Of a stretch of DNA of 64,000 bases, positions 21,475 through 33,675 are shown piece after piece. The DNA lies in NCBI RefSeq assembly GCF_030247185.1, contig NC_080570.1, positions 6,076,001 through 6,140,000 on the forward strand, given 5' to 3'. The notes under the pieces are model-generated. The model was not told the DNA's origin. It did no database searches and worked only from the letters and a program-made list of their open reading frames with translations. The first letter of the stretch is position 1. Each line of letters opens with the position of its first letter. The DNA comes from Malaya genurostris. Taxonomy: Eukaryota > Arthropoda > Insecta > Diptera > Culicidae. The translations under genes were made by a program, and so were the position numbers.

Positions 21475-21725
21475 TTTGCATGAAACTTCGAGATTTGGTC
21501 TATCCCGAATTTTATATTCAAGTCTACTCTTTGACACTTTCGATTTTTTTCAAAAAAAAAAAAAAAAATCTTCAGCTTACACCAGATCTCGATGTTTTAT
21601 GCAATTCTAAGACATTCGGCATAAACAAAAAATTTCGATTTTGGAAGTCTCAAAAGTCCCAATGTCGATTTTGACAAAAAAAAATAATTTTTTTTGAGGT
21701 TACACCAGATCTGAACGGCATTTTC
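21475..21725. mobile_element. Fold-back family F, copy F2
   Basis: The left piece is at 21478-21510 (GCATGAAACTTCGAGATTTGG). The right arm is at 21572-21640, with ACACCAGATCTCGATG and then ATGCAATTCTAAGACATTCG. A third core fragment, TTACACCAGATCTGAACGG, is at 21697-21717. The arrangement suggests a rearranged or partly duplicated copy of the palindrome seen at 18150-18305. Confidence 0.65.
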
Positions 21726-21827
21726 TGGCATCAAAAAAAATATCAGTATTATGAGAAAGTTATCATTATACCACTAGGTTTTTTTTACTACAGATTAGCT
21801 TATTTAAACGGACGAAAATATCGTTTA

Positions 21828-21857
21828 GCCTTTCTCTATGGAAAGGTCATAGAATTG
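21828..21857 (-). repeat. Repeat E scrap (copy 4)
   Basis: Thirty bases, GCCTTTCTCTATGGAAAGGT followed by CATAGAATTG, match the terminal hairpin end of repeat E (compare 57030-57059). A CCACTAGG word upstream near 21770 resembles its other end. The rest of the element is missing. Confidence 0.55.
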
Positions 21858-21859
21858 AG

Positions 21860-23885
21860 TTTATTGTTTTTTATTGTTTAGTCGCAATAAAAAAAGATTT
21901 CTTGTGTTGGTATGAAGCAATGGATGAAACATGGATCTACCATTCTTCTTAGGAGTCATATTTTGAGATGCTCGAAGAATAATCAACATCGGCGGTTCTT
22001 TGCTTTCTAAATTAATCAACATTTCTCTCGTTTTTTCGCAGAGTTATGTTTTCCAATTACATTCGGTTTCTGGTAATATACTAATATTTTTAAAATAGTT
22101 GCCATCCCTCGCCTTGGGCTTCCTCCGAACATCCCCAGCAGAGATAGAGTGCATTCCGTCAAGGTCGTGACCCCTTTTCCTTCACGGAAACAACAAAAAG
22201 GTGAAACAACAGTAGTAAAAGCAATCAGAAGCTGAAAAGTATCAACTTCCCCTCTTAGTTCAAGTTGCGTGAAATGTCACTCTGCAAAACGGAAATGCAT
22301 TTCTCGTTGAAAGATTGAAAAAAATGGATGAAAATCTTTCCCCTAGCCGGGCTATTTACGTTGGAAGAGAAAGTGGAATTCGAGCTATTTATTTTTTTGT
22401 GTGTTCAGTTTGGCATTGGGAAGCGAAGCTAGCTTGCAACTGCCTGCCTGCAACTTGTTCAAGGGCCCAGAAAGCCCCTTTGACAAATACGGCAATTGTT
22501 GCACATACACACACACATCTGGGGAAGCCATTAGACCGTAAAATCGAATCTAATATCCCATTGAAGTTGGGAAATTAAAGCTGACTTGTTCGGAGTTGAC
22601 CGCAATATCGCAGTACAACAACAGCAACAACAGACAGATGAATGGTTTATTACACCCTGCTGTGAGTCCCAGTCTGCTTTCGTCCGTTCCGATCCGATCC
22701 AATCGGTTCTGGTCCGTGCGTTCGACGTCCGACGGACGGGTAATTGAATCCCGCTGGGAAATGTCCTCTCCTGGGGCTTTTCGAATGGTGAACTGACTGA
22801 CCGCAGCCGGCGCGGCCGGGTTTAGGAAAGAGAGAAAGAATCACGCGAATATATGAAAACCAGATGGTCCATTTTTTCCGCTACTCAACTTGCAAAGTCG
22901 AAGACCGGCCACTTTGTACTTACATTTGCATTAGACCGACGGACCGACGGATGGACGGACGGACGGACTGACTGCAGATTGCATTTCCAGACACCGCTCT
23001 CGCTGCTGGCATGGGAATTTGTTTCATGCCGAGGATTTTATTACATTTTAACCCCCTCCGCGCAAACACTCTTTTATTGCTCGATTGGAGAGAGAGCCCC
23101 GAGGTATGATTTTACGATCGCTGATTTGTACATTTTACACCCGCTGCCGCCGCCGTCGCCGCAGCCGCGGTTCATTATCACCGCACAGAAGACGGAACTG
23201 TGGTGGTGGGGAGGGGAGGAAAAAAACTGTAACCGGCCCCGGTCGGTAAATGATACTTAAAGGAGAAATTATCGAATCTGGATCGGCCGAATCGCAACCG
23301 ATGATGCGACTCCCGGGGGCCTATCGGAATTGACCGAGGCGGCAGGGGTGAAATTTTTCGCGATCAGAATAGTTCTTGGCGTTATGGGGGTTTTTTTGTG
23401 CACTGAATTGACACCTCTAACCACAACCAGCGAAACTTAAATGTTAATAACCCTTAAATTTTGCATCACTACTCGATGAGAAACGGAGTAAAAAATAAAA
23501 GTTTCCTTCATAACTTAAACTTGAACCTACAAGCTTCTTGAATCTGCGCAAACTGTTCTGTGTTCTTTTTGAGCCGCCCTGAGAATATCTCTTCACAAAC
23601 TTAAACTCACAACTGTGGAACGTGTCACTTGAGCCGATTTGTTCTGATTGATATTACTTTGTTTGATAAGAGCTAAAGCGAGGTAAAGTGGATTGTTGTC
23701 TTGCGTTGTAGCTTGTTTTGAAGTACATTACATACGGCACTACTCACAAATGAAACCGACGCATTTGGTTGTTGCTCTTCTTATAAATAGAATATTTACC
23801 AATTCGAACATTAAAGTTTGAATCCATTTGATGTATATACTGCGTTAGAGCGGGGCTGATGTAGTGGTCAATTTCATTCAAAAAT
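21860..23885. other. Low-copy non-coding DNA with (GGAC)n tract
   Basis: No coding exon recognised. A tetranucleotide GGAC-rich tract lies at about 22938-22972 and a CCG-rich run near 23141-23167. GC content rises locally around 22650-23350 compared with the repeat-rich surroundings, which might mark conserved regulatory or gene-proximal DNA; that is a guess. Confidence 0.45.
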
Positions 23886-23889
23886 AAAA

Positions 23890-25030
23890 AACTTATTAAA
23901 CATTGAAGAGTGAAAATAATATTGAAGAGTAGAACATTACTACTGGAGAGTGAGAAATTAAAAAAAAGTGAGAAGCAAAGATTAAAAAATAAAAATCAAA
24001 TACTCAAGAATAGAAATCAAAACTTGAGAAATAAAAACCAAAGATTGAAAAGTACAATGAAACGACTAAAGAGTAGAACTGAACAACTGGAGAGTGAAAA
24101 TCAAAGATCTAATATTGAAAAGTAAAAATAAAAAATTGAAGAGCATAAATCAAATAAAGAAATATCAAAATCAATATGAAAAATATTGATCAAAGTGAAT
24201 TAAATCGGAAATTGTACAGTACAAATCAGAAACTGAAGAGTAAAAGTTCAGAAATGAAGAATAAACATTCGAAATTAAAGAATAAAATTCAATGAATGAA
24301 CACCCAAAATGCTCAGAACAAAACTCGAACATTGAAAAGTGAGAACGAAAGAGTAAAAGTCGTAGTTTAAAGAGTACAAAATTAAAAATTTGTTTGCATA
24401 AATCAAAGATTTAAGAATAAACTAAATGGCTACAAAAAAGCAAGAAATCAACAACTAGAGAGTACAAATCGAACATTTATGATTACAAAACTAATATTGA
24501 TGCGAAAAAATTCAAAGATCAATGTGTAAAAATTAAGGATTGAAGAGTGAAAACCATATGTCTAAGAGTAAAAACCCGTAATTTCAGAGTAAAAGTCCAA
24601 GGTTGAGTATAAAAACCAAAGTCTAGAGTTAAATCAATCAAAGAAAACAAGTCTGTCATTGAAGAGTAGAAATCAAGAGTTAAATCAATCAAAAGTTTTT
24701 GAAAAAACAACTAAGAAATGCTAATATCAGATTGAACAATAAGAACCAAAGATCGAAAAGTAGAAACAATGAGTGAAGAGTTAAAGTTCTGAATTAAAAA
24801 ACATAATTCAATAATTGAACAGTAAAATTCGAAAAAGGATGAGCAAAAATTTAGTAAATTTAGTAAATCAAAGATTCAGGACCAAACTAAAACAGCTCAC
24901 ACATTAAAGCATAAACATTAATAATCATGTATTGGAGAGTAAAAGTTAAAAAAAAACTGGATAAATTCAAAGATTGAACAATAGAAATGAAAAATGAAGA
25001 AGCCACAAAATAAAGATTGAAAAATAATCT
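23890..25030. repeat. Degenerate ~21-bp minisatellite
   Basis: A long A-rich array with a unit like TTGAAGAGTAAAAATCAAAG plus A (about 21 bp, three times seven). Units have drifted, so only the AGAGT, AAAATCAAAGA and TTGAA words recur. The minus strand yields pseudo-peptide repeats (FTLQSLIFTL type) that are an artefact of the period. A reverse-oriented relative lies at 16610-16845. Confidence 0.8.
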
Positions 25031-25878
25031 TAACAAACCAATTTTTAGCTGTGCCAACCTTAACATATGCGAACCTTCGCTCATCCACGGCGTGCTTCTA
25101 TTTTCATTGGAAAAACTCAAATCTGTCATTAACAAGACGGATTTTAATTTTAATTGAAATTTAGTTTACTAAATCTAGAATGATTCCAAGCATTAAGTTT
25201 TCTAAATTGAGGAAGAAAACCCATTGCTACTTGTTTGTGTTTCTCAATCACACACGACAGTTTCGAGACGGTACATTACAAATCAACATTCGACTTTCTA
25301 CTAGATAGTTTTTTTTTTAGAGTGAATCTTTTTTCGAACCTCCGGACTACGTTTACCAATTTCGTCATATCTACTGGACACTTTCTTCCATTACAACGAA
25401 CTTAGTGTGAACTCTTTTAAGGGAAAAACAAAAATATTTATTCGTTTCTTCTCCATCTCGATGGCAACTAATTAGATCTCTGTCGTATTCAAACATTTTG
25501 TTCCCATACCCCCTTTTTACTCCGTTTCCCACAATATTTACTTTTTTTCATTCTCTTCCGTAACATCACCGCCCACGGAAGACCGCTCCAGTCGATGACC
25601 AGCATGCGGGCCACCCGCCGGGCCTTCGTAGCCTGGGGGTGTTTCCCGCGGACCCACACGGACTGAAGAATGCGGCCAACATAGAAAATTACCAACGCCA
25701 TCTGGAATCATCTCATCCTAAATTCAATTCACCGGCCACTGCCGATCGCCAGCTAAAAGCTGGATTCTCGAGAATCCGCGACCCCGATACTACATTACAT
25801 TATGATACTATTCTAATTTTAAGTTAGACGATAATTAAGATTAGTAAATACCCTTGGCATCTTAGAGCTTAAGCTGTG

Positions 25879-25930
<52 letters not shown>

Positions 25931-26011
25931 ATTTATTGGAATATGAGTTAAAATTAAATTATTAAGATTTAAATTGGGTGTTCAGCCACAAGTGGTGACT
26001 TTTCAGCCCTG

Positions 26012-26234
<223 letters not shown>

Positions 26235-26354
26235 TTGGTTATTACCATGAAGACATCATTTGCTTCCGCAATTCTGAGATTTTTGTGTAGGGAAAATTCT
26301 AAACCTACTTGTATTGTGTAATGGGGAAAAGGAACTTATATACTAACTTACTAA

Positions 26355-26748
26355 CTAATACAGAGAGCGAATCGATTCAATTGAAGATTGCATCGATTTT
26401 TGTCGGAATTTGCTTATAATATTATGTGACATTACATCTAATGGTTCTATATTTGTGAGTCTGTGTAACTCATTTGTACTAAACCAGGGAGGACGCTTCA
26501 GAATCATTTTCAGAATTTTATTCTGAATCCTTTGAAGCGTTTTCTTCCTGGTGGAACAACAGCTTGACCAAATTGGTACCGCATAAAGCATGGCTGGTCT
26601 GAAAATTTGTTTATAAATTAACAATTTGTTTTTTAGACAGAGCTTAGAATTTCTGTTTATAAGAGGATATAAACATTTAATATATTTATTACACTTTGCC
26701 TGGATTCCTTCAATGTGATCCTTGAAAGTGAGTTTTTTGTCATACGTT
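26355..26748 (-). pseudogene. C-terminal end of jockey-like ORF2
   Basis: An open frame of about 131 codons without a start, ending at the stop at 26355. It encodes the region after the catalytic box in jockey-clade ORF2: a TFKDHIEGI block, then IYKQIFRPAMLYAVPIWSS, then a LQRIQNKILKMIL basic helix and a segment with STNELHRLTNIEPL. The frame is intact, so the insertion is fairly young. The catalytic box, endonuclease and ORF1 were lost to 5' truncation. Confidence 0.85.
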
Positions 26749-26941
26749 AAAAAAGCTGTGTGCCTTAATTTTATATTATAGTATTGAATAAAAAAAAATA
26801 TTTATTTAACGACCATTTTATAGTAATGATTAGAAAACTGGAAAAATTAACGTTTCTTCGTACTTGAAAAACGCGAGCATTCCTCGTTGACAATAGTAGA
26901 TTATTAACTTTCGGGATGAACATGAACTTCTTGCACTTCTT

Positions 26942-27311
26942 GCCGATGATAACGCAAATAGGTGAATGATTTGTTGCTGATTTGTCGCTATTTAGTTATG
27001 GAAATTTTGAATTTGTTGTTCATTTTTTTTATTATTTGTTTAGTACTTCGGTAAGTTCATATGAAGTTAGCAAAGCCCCCCTCCCAAATATGCTTCAAAA
27101 CAAATCGAAGCCCAGTGAATAATTTGTTGCTTATTAGTCACGGTAATTTTGCATTTGTTGCTTAATATATTTTTTAAATTTTTAAGTACTTCGCTAAGTT
27201 CATATAAAGTTAGCGAAGTACTCAACAAATAAAAAATAAATTTAGCAACAAATTCAAAATTTCCCTAACTAATTATTATTCATTATTTCACCTATTTGCG
27301 TTATCATCGGC
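26942..27311. mobile_element. Fold-back repeat D, copy 1
   Basis: A palindromic repeat with arms of about 75 bp: the left begins GCCGATGATAACGCAAATAG, and the right ends with its reverse complement at 27311. The interior carries direct and inverted copies of AAGTACTTCGCTAA and GAATTTGTTGCT-type words. Another copy at about 54935-58770 is split by a mariner. No coding sequence. Confidence 0.75.
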
Positions 27312-27319
27312 GAGAGGTG

Positions 27320-29650
27320 TTCAAAATTCCGGGAGATTTTTATTTGAAAATATTTTCACTTTTTCAAACAATTTGAAATGGTTCCGAAAAATTCTTTCAC
27401 TTTTCAGCAAAAAAAAAACTTTAATACGGCAAACGGACGACTTGAGCTACACAAAAACGGCGAACGCAGCCTCAAAGAACAACATTCTTCCTTGTTGTCA
27501 CTAAAGATTTTCCCGTTCCGAGTTTAGCATTCCGATTATGGCACAAAACGCAGTTCACCCGGAGACCAACCCCCGTCTGCTATGTCAGTATTCCATTCAA
27601 AACTCCAGAAGAACAATACCAACAACAAAAAAGTGCAAACAAATTTCACACTTCGAATGTCATTCACCACTGCGAACTGCGGGCTTATCTGTGAATGTTC
27701 ATCAAAGCATGCGACGACGACGACGGCGACGAAGCCGCTGCGTGTTGTTTTTGTTTTCCTGTTCGTTTTGTTTTCATGCCGATTTGAAGTTTCATTCAAC
27801 AATCAAGAAACAAAAACAAAAAAAAATATGTACCAGCAATGTGTTATAATGGGCGGAAATAATTCATTCCGCTGATGATAATTACCAAGTGTGGGAACTG
27901 TTTTGTCGGTTGTTCTCGGCGTGTGCCGGTTGTCAGGCAAATTTTTCCCTATTACCCCCCTCTCAGCAGTTTCAATTTTTCCGAGTGGGGATTTTCAGCT
28001 GTCTCTTGAGCACGAACCATGATTTACCGCAATTCAAAAAAACAATTTTCAATCGACAACTTTCCGTGTCGCGCCACGCCGAGATCGACAGTTTCCAACA
28101 TACCAAAACATATATCATGGGGACGGTGACGGGGCGACAACTCTCCAGCATGGCAGTTCAATTTGCATTACAACCCTAATGAAGCTATCACAGAACACAC
28201 AGAGAACTCACCTTCAATATGGGACTGCTAATTTGCGGGCGTTTCTTTTCCTTGGAACAGAGACAGCCCCAAGGCATCTTACGGGGCCCGAACTACGTGG
28301 GGGCAGCAAGCGACGACGAGGAGGAAGAGGAGGAGGTACGACACACACACTCCGAATTTCCTTCCCCCCTCGGAGAACAGATCCGATTTGATGTCCACCT
28401 TCACCGGGGGACGAACGAGAGAGAAAGATGGCGCTAATTATTTCGTCGTTCGGGCGAAATCATCTGCGGAATCCTGGTGGTGCTGCATTCCGGAGGAGGT
28501 CATTTTCCTGTATTTAACCCACCAATTAGCATTTCACAGCCACTGCCGCCACGAATTGGCCCGGTTGTTAAATGCTATTATTGAACATGATGGGCCTTTT
28601 TGCACCTTCCTTACTGCCGGTCCGCGCCGTTTGCGAAACGATTTCACCACCGATTGAGGTTGGGCTCTGAAAGCGAGAGGGAGAAGGAGAAGAAAATTAG
28701 TGCTTGGATGAAGTTGTTCGGAATAATGGAGGAATAAACAATAAATTAAAATTCGATAATTTCATTAAGTAAAATAACACACGATCGTAGAATTTCTTGG
28801 CAAAAAAAATTGTTTTTCGCCTCTTTCCGTACGCAACTGGGTAAGACTGTTGGCTTGTGAAAACTGTCATAACAATAATGGGACCATCACAGCAAGCCTT
28901 GATTAAATTGAACCATTTTCGTTTTACGTCAGTGTGAAGAAAAGAAAAATCTAAAATGTCATTATGAGAGTTCAATTATAAACATTCGGCACACGGAAAA
29001 GTTAATTCAACTTATTTCAATTCAGCTACCATCCTCATGTTTTTTTTCCTGGTAAATATGAATAAGGCGCAAGCTTTTAAAACGGCAAAAAGATGCGTGG
29101 CTGATAACAGAGCCATAACTGGACTGACGCAAAAATGATTAAATATTGGCATTATGATATTCTAGCATTCCGTTTTGTGGAATTTAACCTTCTGTTTCAA
29201 CAGACTTCGCTGCCAATTTATAGTGTACATTGCATGGTAGATGCTACGATCCTGAATTTAAGTACAAACTAAAACAAATCAAACGATTGAATATAAAAAG
29301 CTACCTTCGACTAAATCCTGGGCTTTGCAAAATATTGAGTTTCAACTTCCGAAAAATGGAACTCATGTCTGTCCCAACACGATCAGACAACGTTTACGTC
29401 TTCATACTGCGAAAAGCATACGAATCGCAGTTGGTCGAAAATGGTGATGATGATGGAATTTTTTAATTGACCTGGGCTTGAGAGAAGCGTTCCTGGTTGG
29501 GAAACAGTTCCGATTTCGTGCAACGCACTATCAAACCTGAAATGAGAACGTAGAATTTGAATGCAGAGAAAAACCTCGTAATTTACTAACGAAACTGAAC
29601 TGAAATTGGCTTTTTTCAAGAGCCGAAAATAGAGAACGCCTAGAACAATC
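27320..29650. other. Low-copy non-coding DNA
   Basis: No supported gene. The several open frames near 27536-28657 overlap in different frames and are low complexity (Arg- and Thr-rich). A GA-rich segment lies at 28300-28340. Nothing else recognised. Confidence 0.45.
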
Positions 29651-29691
29651 GTAATGCGCGTCCAAAAAACTGAAACGGCACCATCATCTTG

Positions 29692-29742
29692 GTCTGGATA
29701 TCTCAGTCTCTCGACTTAAACCCTATCGAAACTGCAATTTGA
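29692..29742 (+). pseudogene. Tc1-type transposase scrap
   Basis: A short frame encodes VWISQSLDLNPIETAI and then stops, matching the Tc1 motif around the third catalytic residue (W-x-SQSPDLNPIE). The catalytic Glu is present, and Pro is changed to Leu. Flanking frames contain stops and I cannot trace the first two catalytic blocks, so this is a small relic in which only the best-conserved block survives. Confidence 0.55.
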
Positions 29743-29999
29743 TGTAGATAACTCGGAAAATTCAAAATGTTATGTGTTCTCTTCTGACAAGTTTGGAACT
29801 GGAACTTTAGTCCTCACACATTGGACTTTTGACACAATACTTAGGCCATCAGAATTAGAATTCAGATTTCGACTTAAGATCTGAAACTAAAGATAAAAGA
29901 CGAAAGATCAAATACCTATCAAGAATCAGGAATCAGAACAAATTGGCTCAAATGGCACGTTCCCCTTGATATTTGGAGATTTGTGCCTTAAATCAAATA

Positions 30000-30060
30000 C
30001 CTAAGCCTTCAAAATTTAGGTTTAAGACGCTACATAGATTTAGACGTTAGACTTCAAACC
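30000..30060 (+). repeat. Spacer B, copy 1
   Basis: About 60 bp (CCTTCAAAATTTAGGTTTAA, then CATAGATTTAGACGTTAGAC) placed directly before the CCTAAGA array. A diverged copy at 31453-31515 sits directly before the GACTCAA array. Confidence 0.6.
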
Positions 30061-31455
30061 AAAGACATAAGACCTAAGACCTAAGACCTAAGACCTAAAA
30101 CCAAAACCCTAAGACCTAAGACCTAAGACCTAAGACCTAAGACCTGAAACCAAAACCTTAACCCTAAGACCTAAGACCTGAGACCTAAAACCAAAAACCA
30201 AAAACCTAAGACCTAAGACCTAAGACCTTAGACCTAAGACCTAAGACCTAAGACCTAAGACCTAAGACCTGAAACCAAAAACCTAAGACCTAAGACCTAA
30301 CACCTAAGACCTAAGACCGAAGACCTAAGACCTAAGACCTGAAACCAAAAACCTAAGATCTAAGACCTAAGACCTGAGACCTAAAACCAAAAACCAAAAA
30401 CCTAAGACCTAAGACCTAAAACCGAAGACCGAAGACCTAAGACCTAAGATCTTAGACCTAAGACCTAAGATCTAAGACCTAAGACCTAAGACCTAAGACC
30501 TAAGACCTAAGACCTAAGACCTAAGACCTAAGACCTAAGACCTAAGACCTAAGACCTAAGACCTAAGATCTAAGACCTAAGACCTAAGACCTAAGACCTA
30601 AGACCTGAAACCAAAAACCTAAGACCTAAGACCTAAGACCTAAGACCTAAGACCTAAGACCTGAAACGAAAAACCTAAGACCTAAGACCTGAGACCTAAA
30701 ACCAAAAACCAAAAACTTAAGACCTAAGACTTAAGACCTAAGACCTAAAACCAAAACCCTAAGACCTAAGACCTAAGACCTAAGACCTAAGACCTAAGAC
30801 CTGAAACCAAAAACCTAAGACCTAAGACCTAAGACCTGAGACCTAAAACCAAAAACCAAAAACCTAAGACCTAAAACCGAAGACCGAAGACCTAAGACCT
30901 AAGATCTAAGACCTAAGACCTAAGACCTAAGACCTAAGACCTGAAACCAAAAACCTGAGACCTAAGACCTAAGACCTAAGACCTGAGACCTAAGACCTAA
31001 GACCTGAAACCAAAAACCAAAAACCTGAGACCTAAGACCTAAGACCGAAGAACTGAGACCTAAAACCAAAAACCAAAAACGTAAGACCTAAGACCTAAAA
31101 CCGAAGACCGAAGACCGAAGACCTAAGATCTAAGACCTAAGATCTAAGACCTAAGACCTAAGACCTAAGACCTGAAACCAAAAACCTAAGACCTAAGACC
31201 TAAGACCTAAGACCTAAGACCTAAGACCTAAGACCTGAGACCTAAGACCTATGATCTAAGACCGAAGACCTAAGACCTAAGACCTAAGACCTGATACCTA
31301 AGACCTATGATCTAAGACCGAAGACCTAAGACCGAAGACCTAAGACCTTAGATCTAAGACCTAAGACCAAAGACCTAAGAACTAAGAGCTAAGAACTAAG
31401 ACCTAAGAACTAAGACCTAAGACCTAAGACCTATGACCTTAGGCCTAAGACCTAA
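30060..31455 (+). repeat. (CCTAAGA)n heptamer array
   Basis: About 1.4 kb of the heptamer CCTAAGA (minus strand TTAGGTC), interrupted at intervals by AACCAAAAAC blocks and by single-base variants such as CCGAAGA and TCTAAGA, giving a loose higher-order pattern. The minus strand heptamer contains TTAGG, the arthropod telomere word, but with a 7-bp rather than 5-bp period. No coding function. Confidence 0.92.
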
Positions 31456-31515
31456 TACTTCACAGTTTAGTCTTAAGAGGTTACACAGATTTAGATCTTT
31501 AAATCTTAGACTGAA
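31453..31515 (+). repeat. Spacer B, copy 2
   Basis: CTTCACAGTTTAGTCTTAAG and ACACAGATTTAGATCTTTAA align with spacer B copy 1 at 30000-30060. It separates two arrays of different repeat sequence. Confidence 0.6.
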
Positions 31516-31529
31516 AATTGATATCTGAA

Positions 31530-32285
31530 GATTAATGGCTCAAGATTCAAGACTCAAAAGATTGAAGACTAGAAATTCAAGACTCAAGACTCAACACTCA
31601 AAAGAATCAAGACTCAAACGACTCAAGACTAAAAACTCAAGACTCAAGACTCAAGACTTAAAAGACTTAATACTCAAACGACTCAAAACTCAAGACTCAA
31701 CACTCAAAGAAGTCAAGACTCAAAGGACTCAAAACTCAAGACTAAAAAGACTCAAGACTCGAAAGTTTCAAAAGACTTAAGATTTGAGAATCAAGGCTCA
31801 ATACTCAAAAGACTCACGATTCAAAAAACTCAAGACTCAAAAGACTCAATACTCAAAAGATTCGAGACTTAAAAGATTCAAGATTCAAGGCTCAAAATAC
31901 TCAAGACTCAGAACTCTACACTCAAAATACTCAAGACTCAAAAGACTCAAGACTCAAAAGACACAAGAATCAAAAGACTCAAGGTTCAAAACTCAAGACT
32001 CAAAACTGAAGACTAAAAAGACACAACACTCATAAGACACTCAAAAGACTCAAGACTGAATATTCAAAAGACTCAAGATTCGGCACTCAAGACTCAACAC
32101 TCAAAAGACTCACGACTTAAAAGGCTCAAGACTCCAAACTCAAGACTCTCAAGACTCAAAACTAAAGACTCAACATTAAAAAACTCAAGACTCAAAAGAC
32201 TCAAGACTTTGAATTCAAGATTCAAAAGACTGAAAATTCAAGACTGTAGAATCAAGACTCAAAAAACTCAAGTCTTGAAATAAAA
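31530..32285 (+). repeat. GACTCAA / AAAAGACTC array
   Basis: About 750 bp of mixed 7-bp (GACTCAA) and 9-bp (AAAAGACTC) units with scattered substitutions. Plus-strand frames of it read as repeated Lys/Arg/Leu/Gln peptides, which is a product of the period. Confidence 0.9.
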
Positions 32286-32319
32286 CTAACAAACAAACTA
32301 ATTTTCCGCAGGCCAAGTA

Positions 32320-33410
32320 TTTCATCGAACATCAATCTGCCAAGCGCCAATTTGTTATTGTCCATTTTATCGACAGTTATTTAAACAAAGGGTATTTTGC
32401 CGAAAGTCATTTCACCATAAGACCAATTCACCAAAGTTCAATCCGTTGAAGACTACTTCTCCAAAGACCTTTTGAGATTATTGGTCTACTTTTTATTTTA
32501 ATAATTTTTGTTGTTTTTGCTTTTGCAGTTAATATTATTTTTATTATTATCGGCAACATCCTTGCAAAGTCCATTTCCCCGGAAGTAATTTTACCGAGAA
32601 CCATTCACCAAAGGCCAAATCGTCGAAAGTCAATTCAACAAAGGCCCCGTTTTGTAAAAGACCTATTTCCCAAAGATCAATTTGCGAAAGGTCATCTAGT
32701 CAAAGAGCATTTCAACGAAAGCCATTCCACCGGAAACCTTTTCACGGCGGGCTATTCTGTGAATACCTTTTCCTCGAAAGCCACTTCGTCGAAACTAACT
32801 TCATAGATAGTCTTTTCACCGAAGATCATTTAACTAAAGACAAAAGACGCCGAAGGACGGTTCACTGAAAGCCAGTTTGCCAGTAGTCAATTTTGCGAAG
32901 GAGAACTCGCCAAAAGCCGTTTCAATGAAGGCAATTTTAGCAAAATCGATGACCGATTTGGTACCGACCAATTCAACGAATTTGTTATATGCGATGCTAT
33001 CTTGAAATTCTTGAATGTTTTTATTTAAAAAAGCCTCTCTGCATTTCACAGTATACTGTAGAACTCTTTAATGTCAGTGAATAGAATGAAATACCAAATT
33101 TCAACATTCCCAATTTTTACTAATCATAAGTTTAAAGAATTACTACCAAAGGAATTCCTGTGCTTTAGGAGTAGCAGAACTCTGTATTTTGGACGAACTT
33201 TTTACCGAAAGCCGGAGATCGTTTTGCCGAAAATCGAGTGTCGTATCACCGAAAGTTGAAAGTCGTTTCTCTGGAAGTAAGAGGTCCTTTCACCGAAACT
33301 CGAACGTCGCATTGCCGTAAGTCAGAAGTCGTTTCATCGAAAATAGAAAATCGTTTCGCCGAATGTCGGACGAAAGGTAGTTTTGCCGAATCTTGAAAAT
33401 TTTCCGAAAA
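32320..33410 (+). repeat. CCGAAAGTCATTTCACC minisatellite
   Basis: A degenerate array built on words like TTTCACCGAAAGTCATTT, roughly 18 bp per unit. Related arrays are at 50985-52110 and in a short stretch at 59936-60000. On the minus strand it reads as a pentapeptide-like FAKxAFxExxFGE pattern that is not a real protein. Confidence 0.8.
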
Positions 33411-33675
33411 ACATAAAAATTGAAGACGCCTAACTGAGTAAACATTCCTCAACTTCCATTTATCCACTAAACAAAACATCGTCGAGCATTCTGTGAAGCT
33501 ACACTAATCGAACCCACCAACCAAGAAGCCACTTGTGAAAACAGATTTATGAACCCCTGAGTAATTATCGAATGGAAGCTCTTCCATAATTCCAATCCCC
33601 TCGCGTATCGGTGATGGTAAGGTGACACTTTAATCCTCAGGAAGTTGCGTATTAGTACCCCAGCAAGCACTTCTA

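Noticed and set aside
31535..32035. Lys/Arg-rich frames (RLKTQDSK type)
   Set aside because: Products of the GACTCAA/AAAAGACTC array period.
32834..33049. Pentapeptide-repeat-like protein on the minus strand
   Set aside because: Translation of the CGAAA minisatellite; unit length drifts and frames break.
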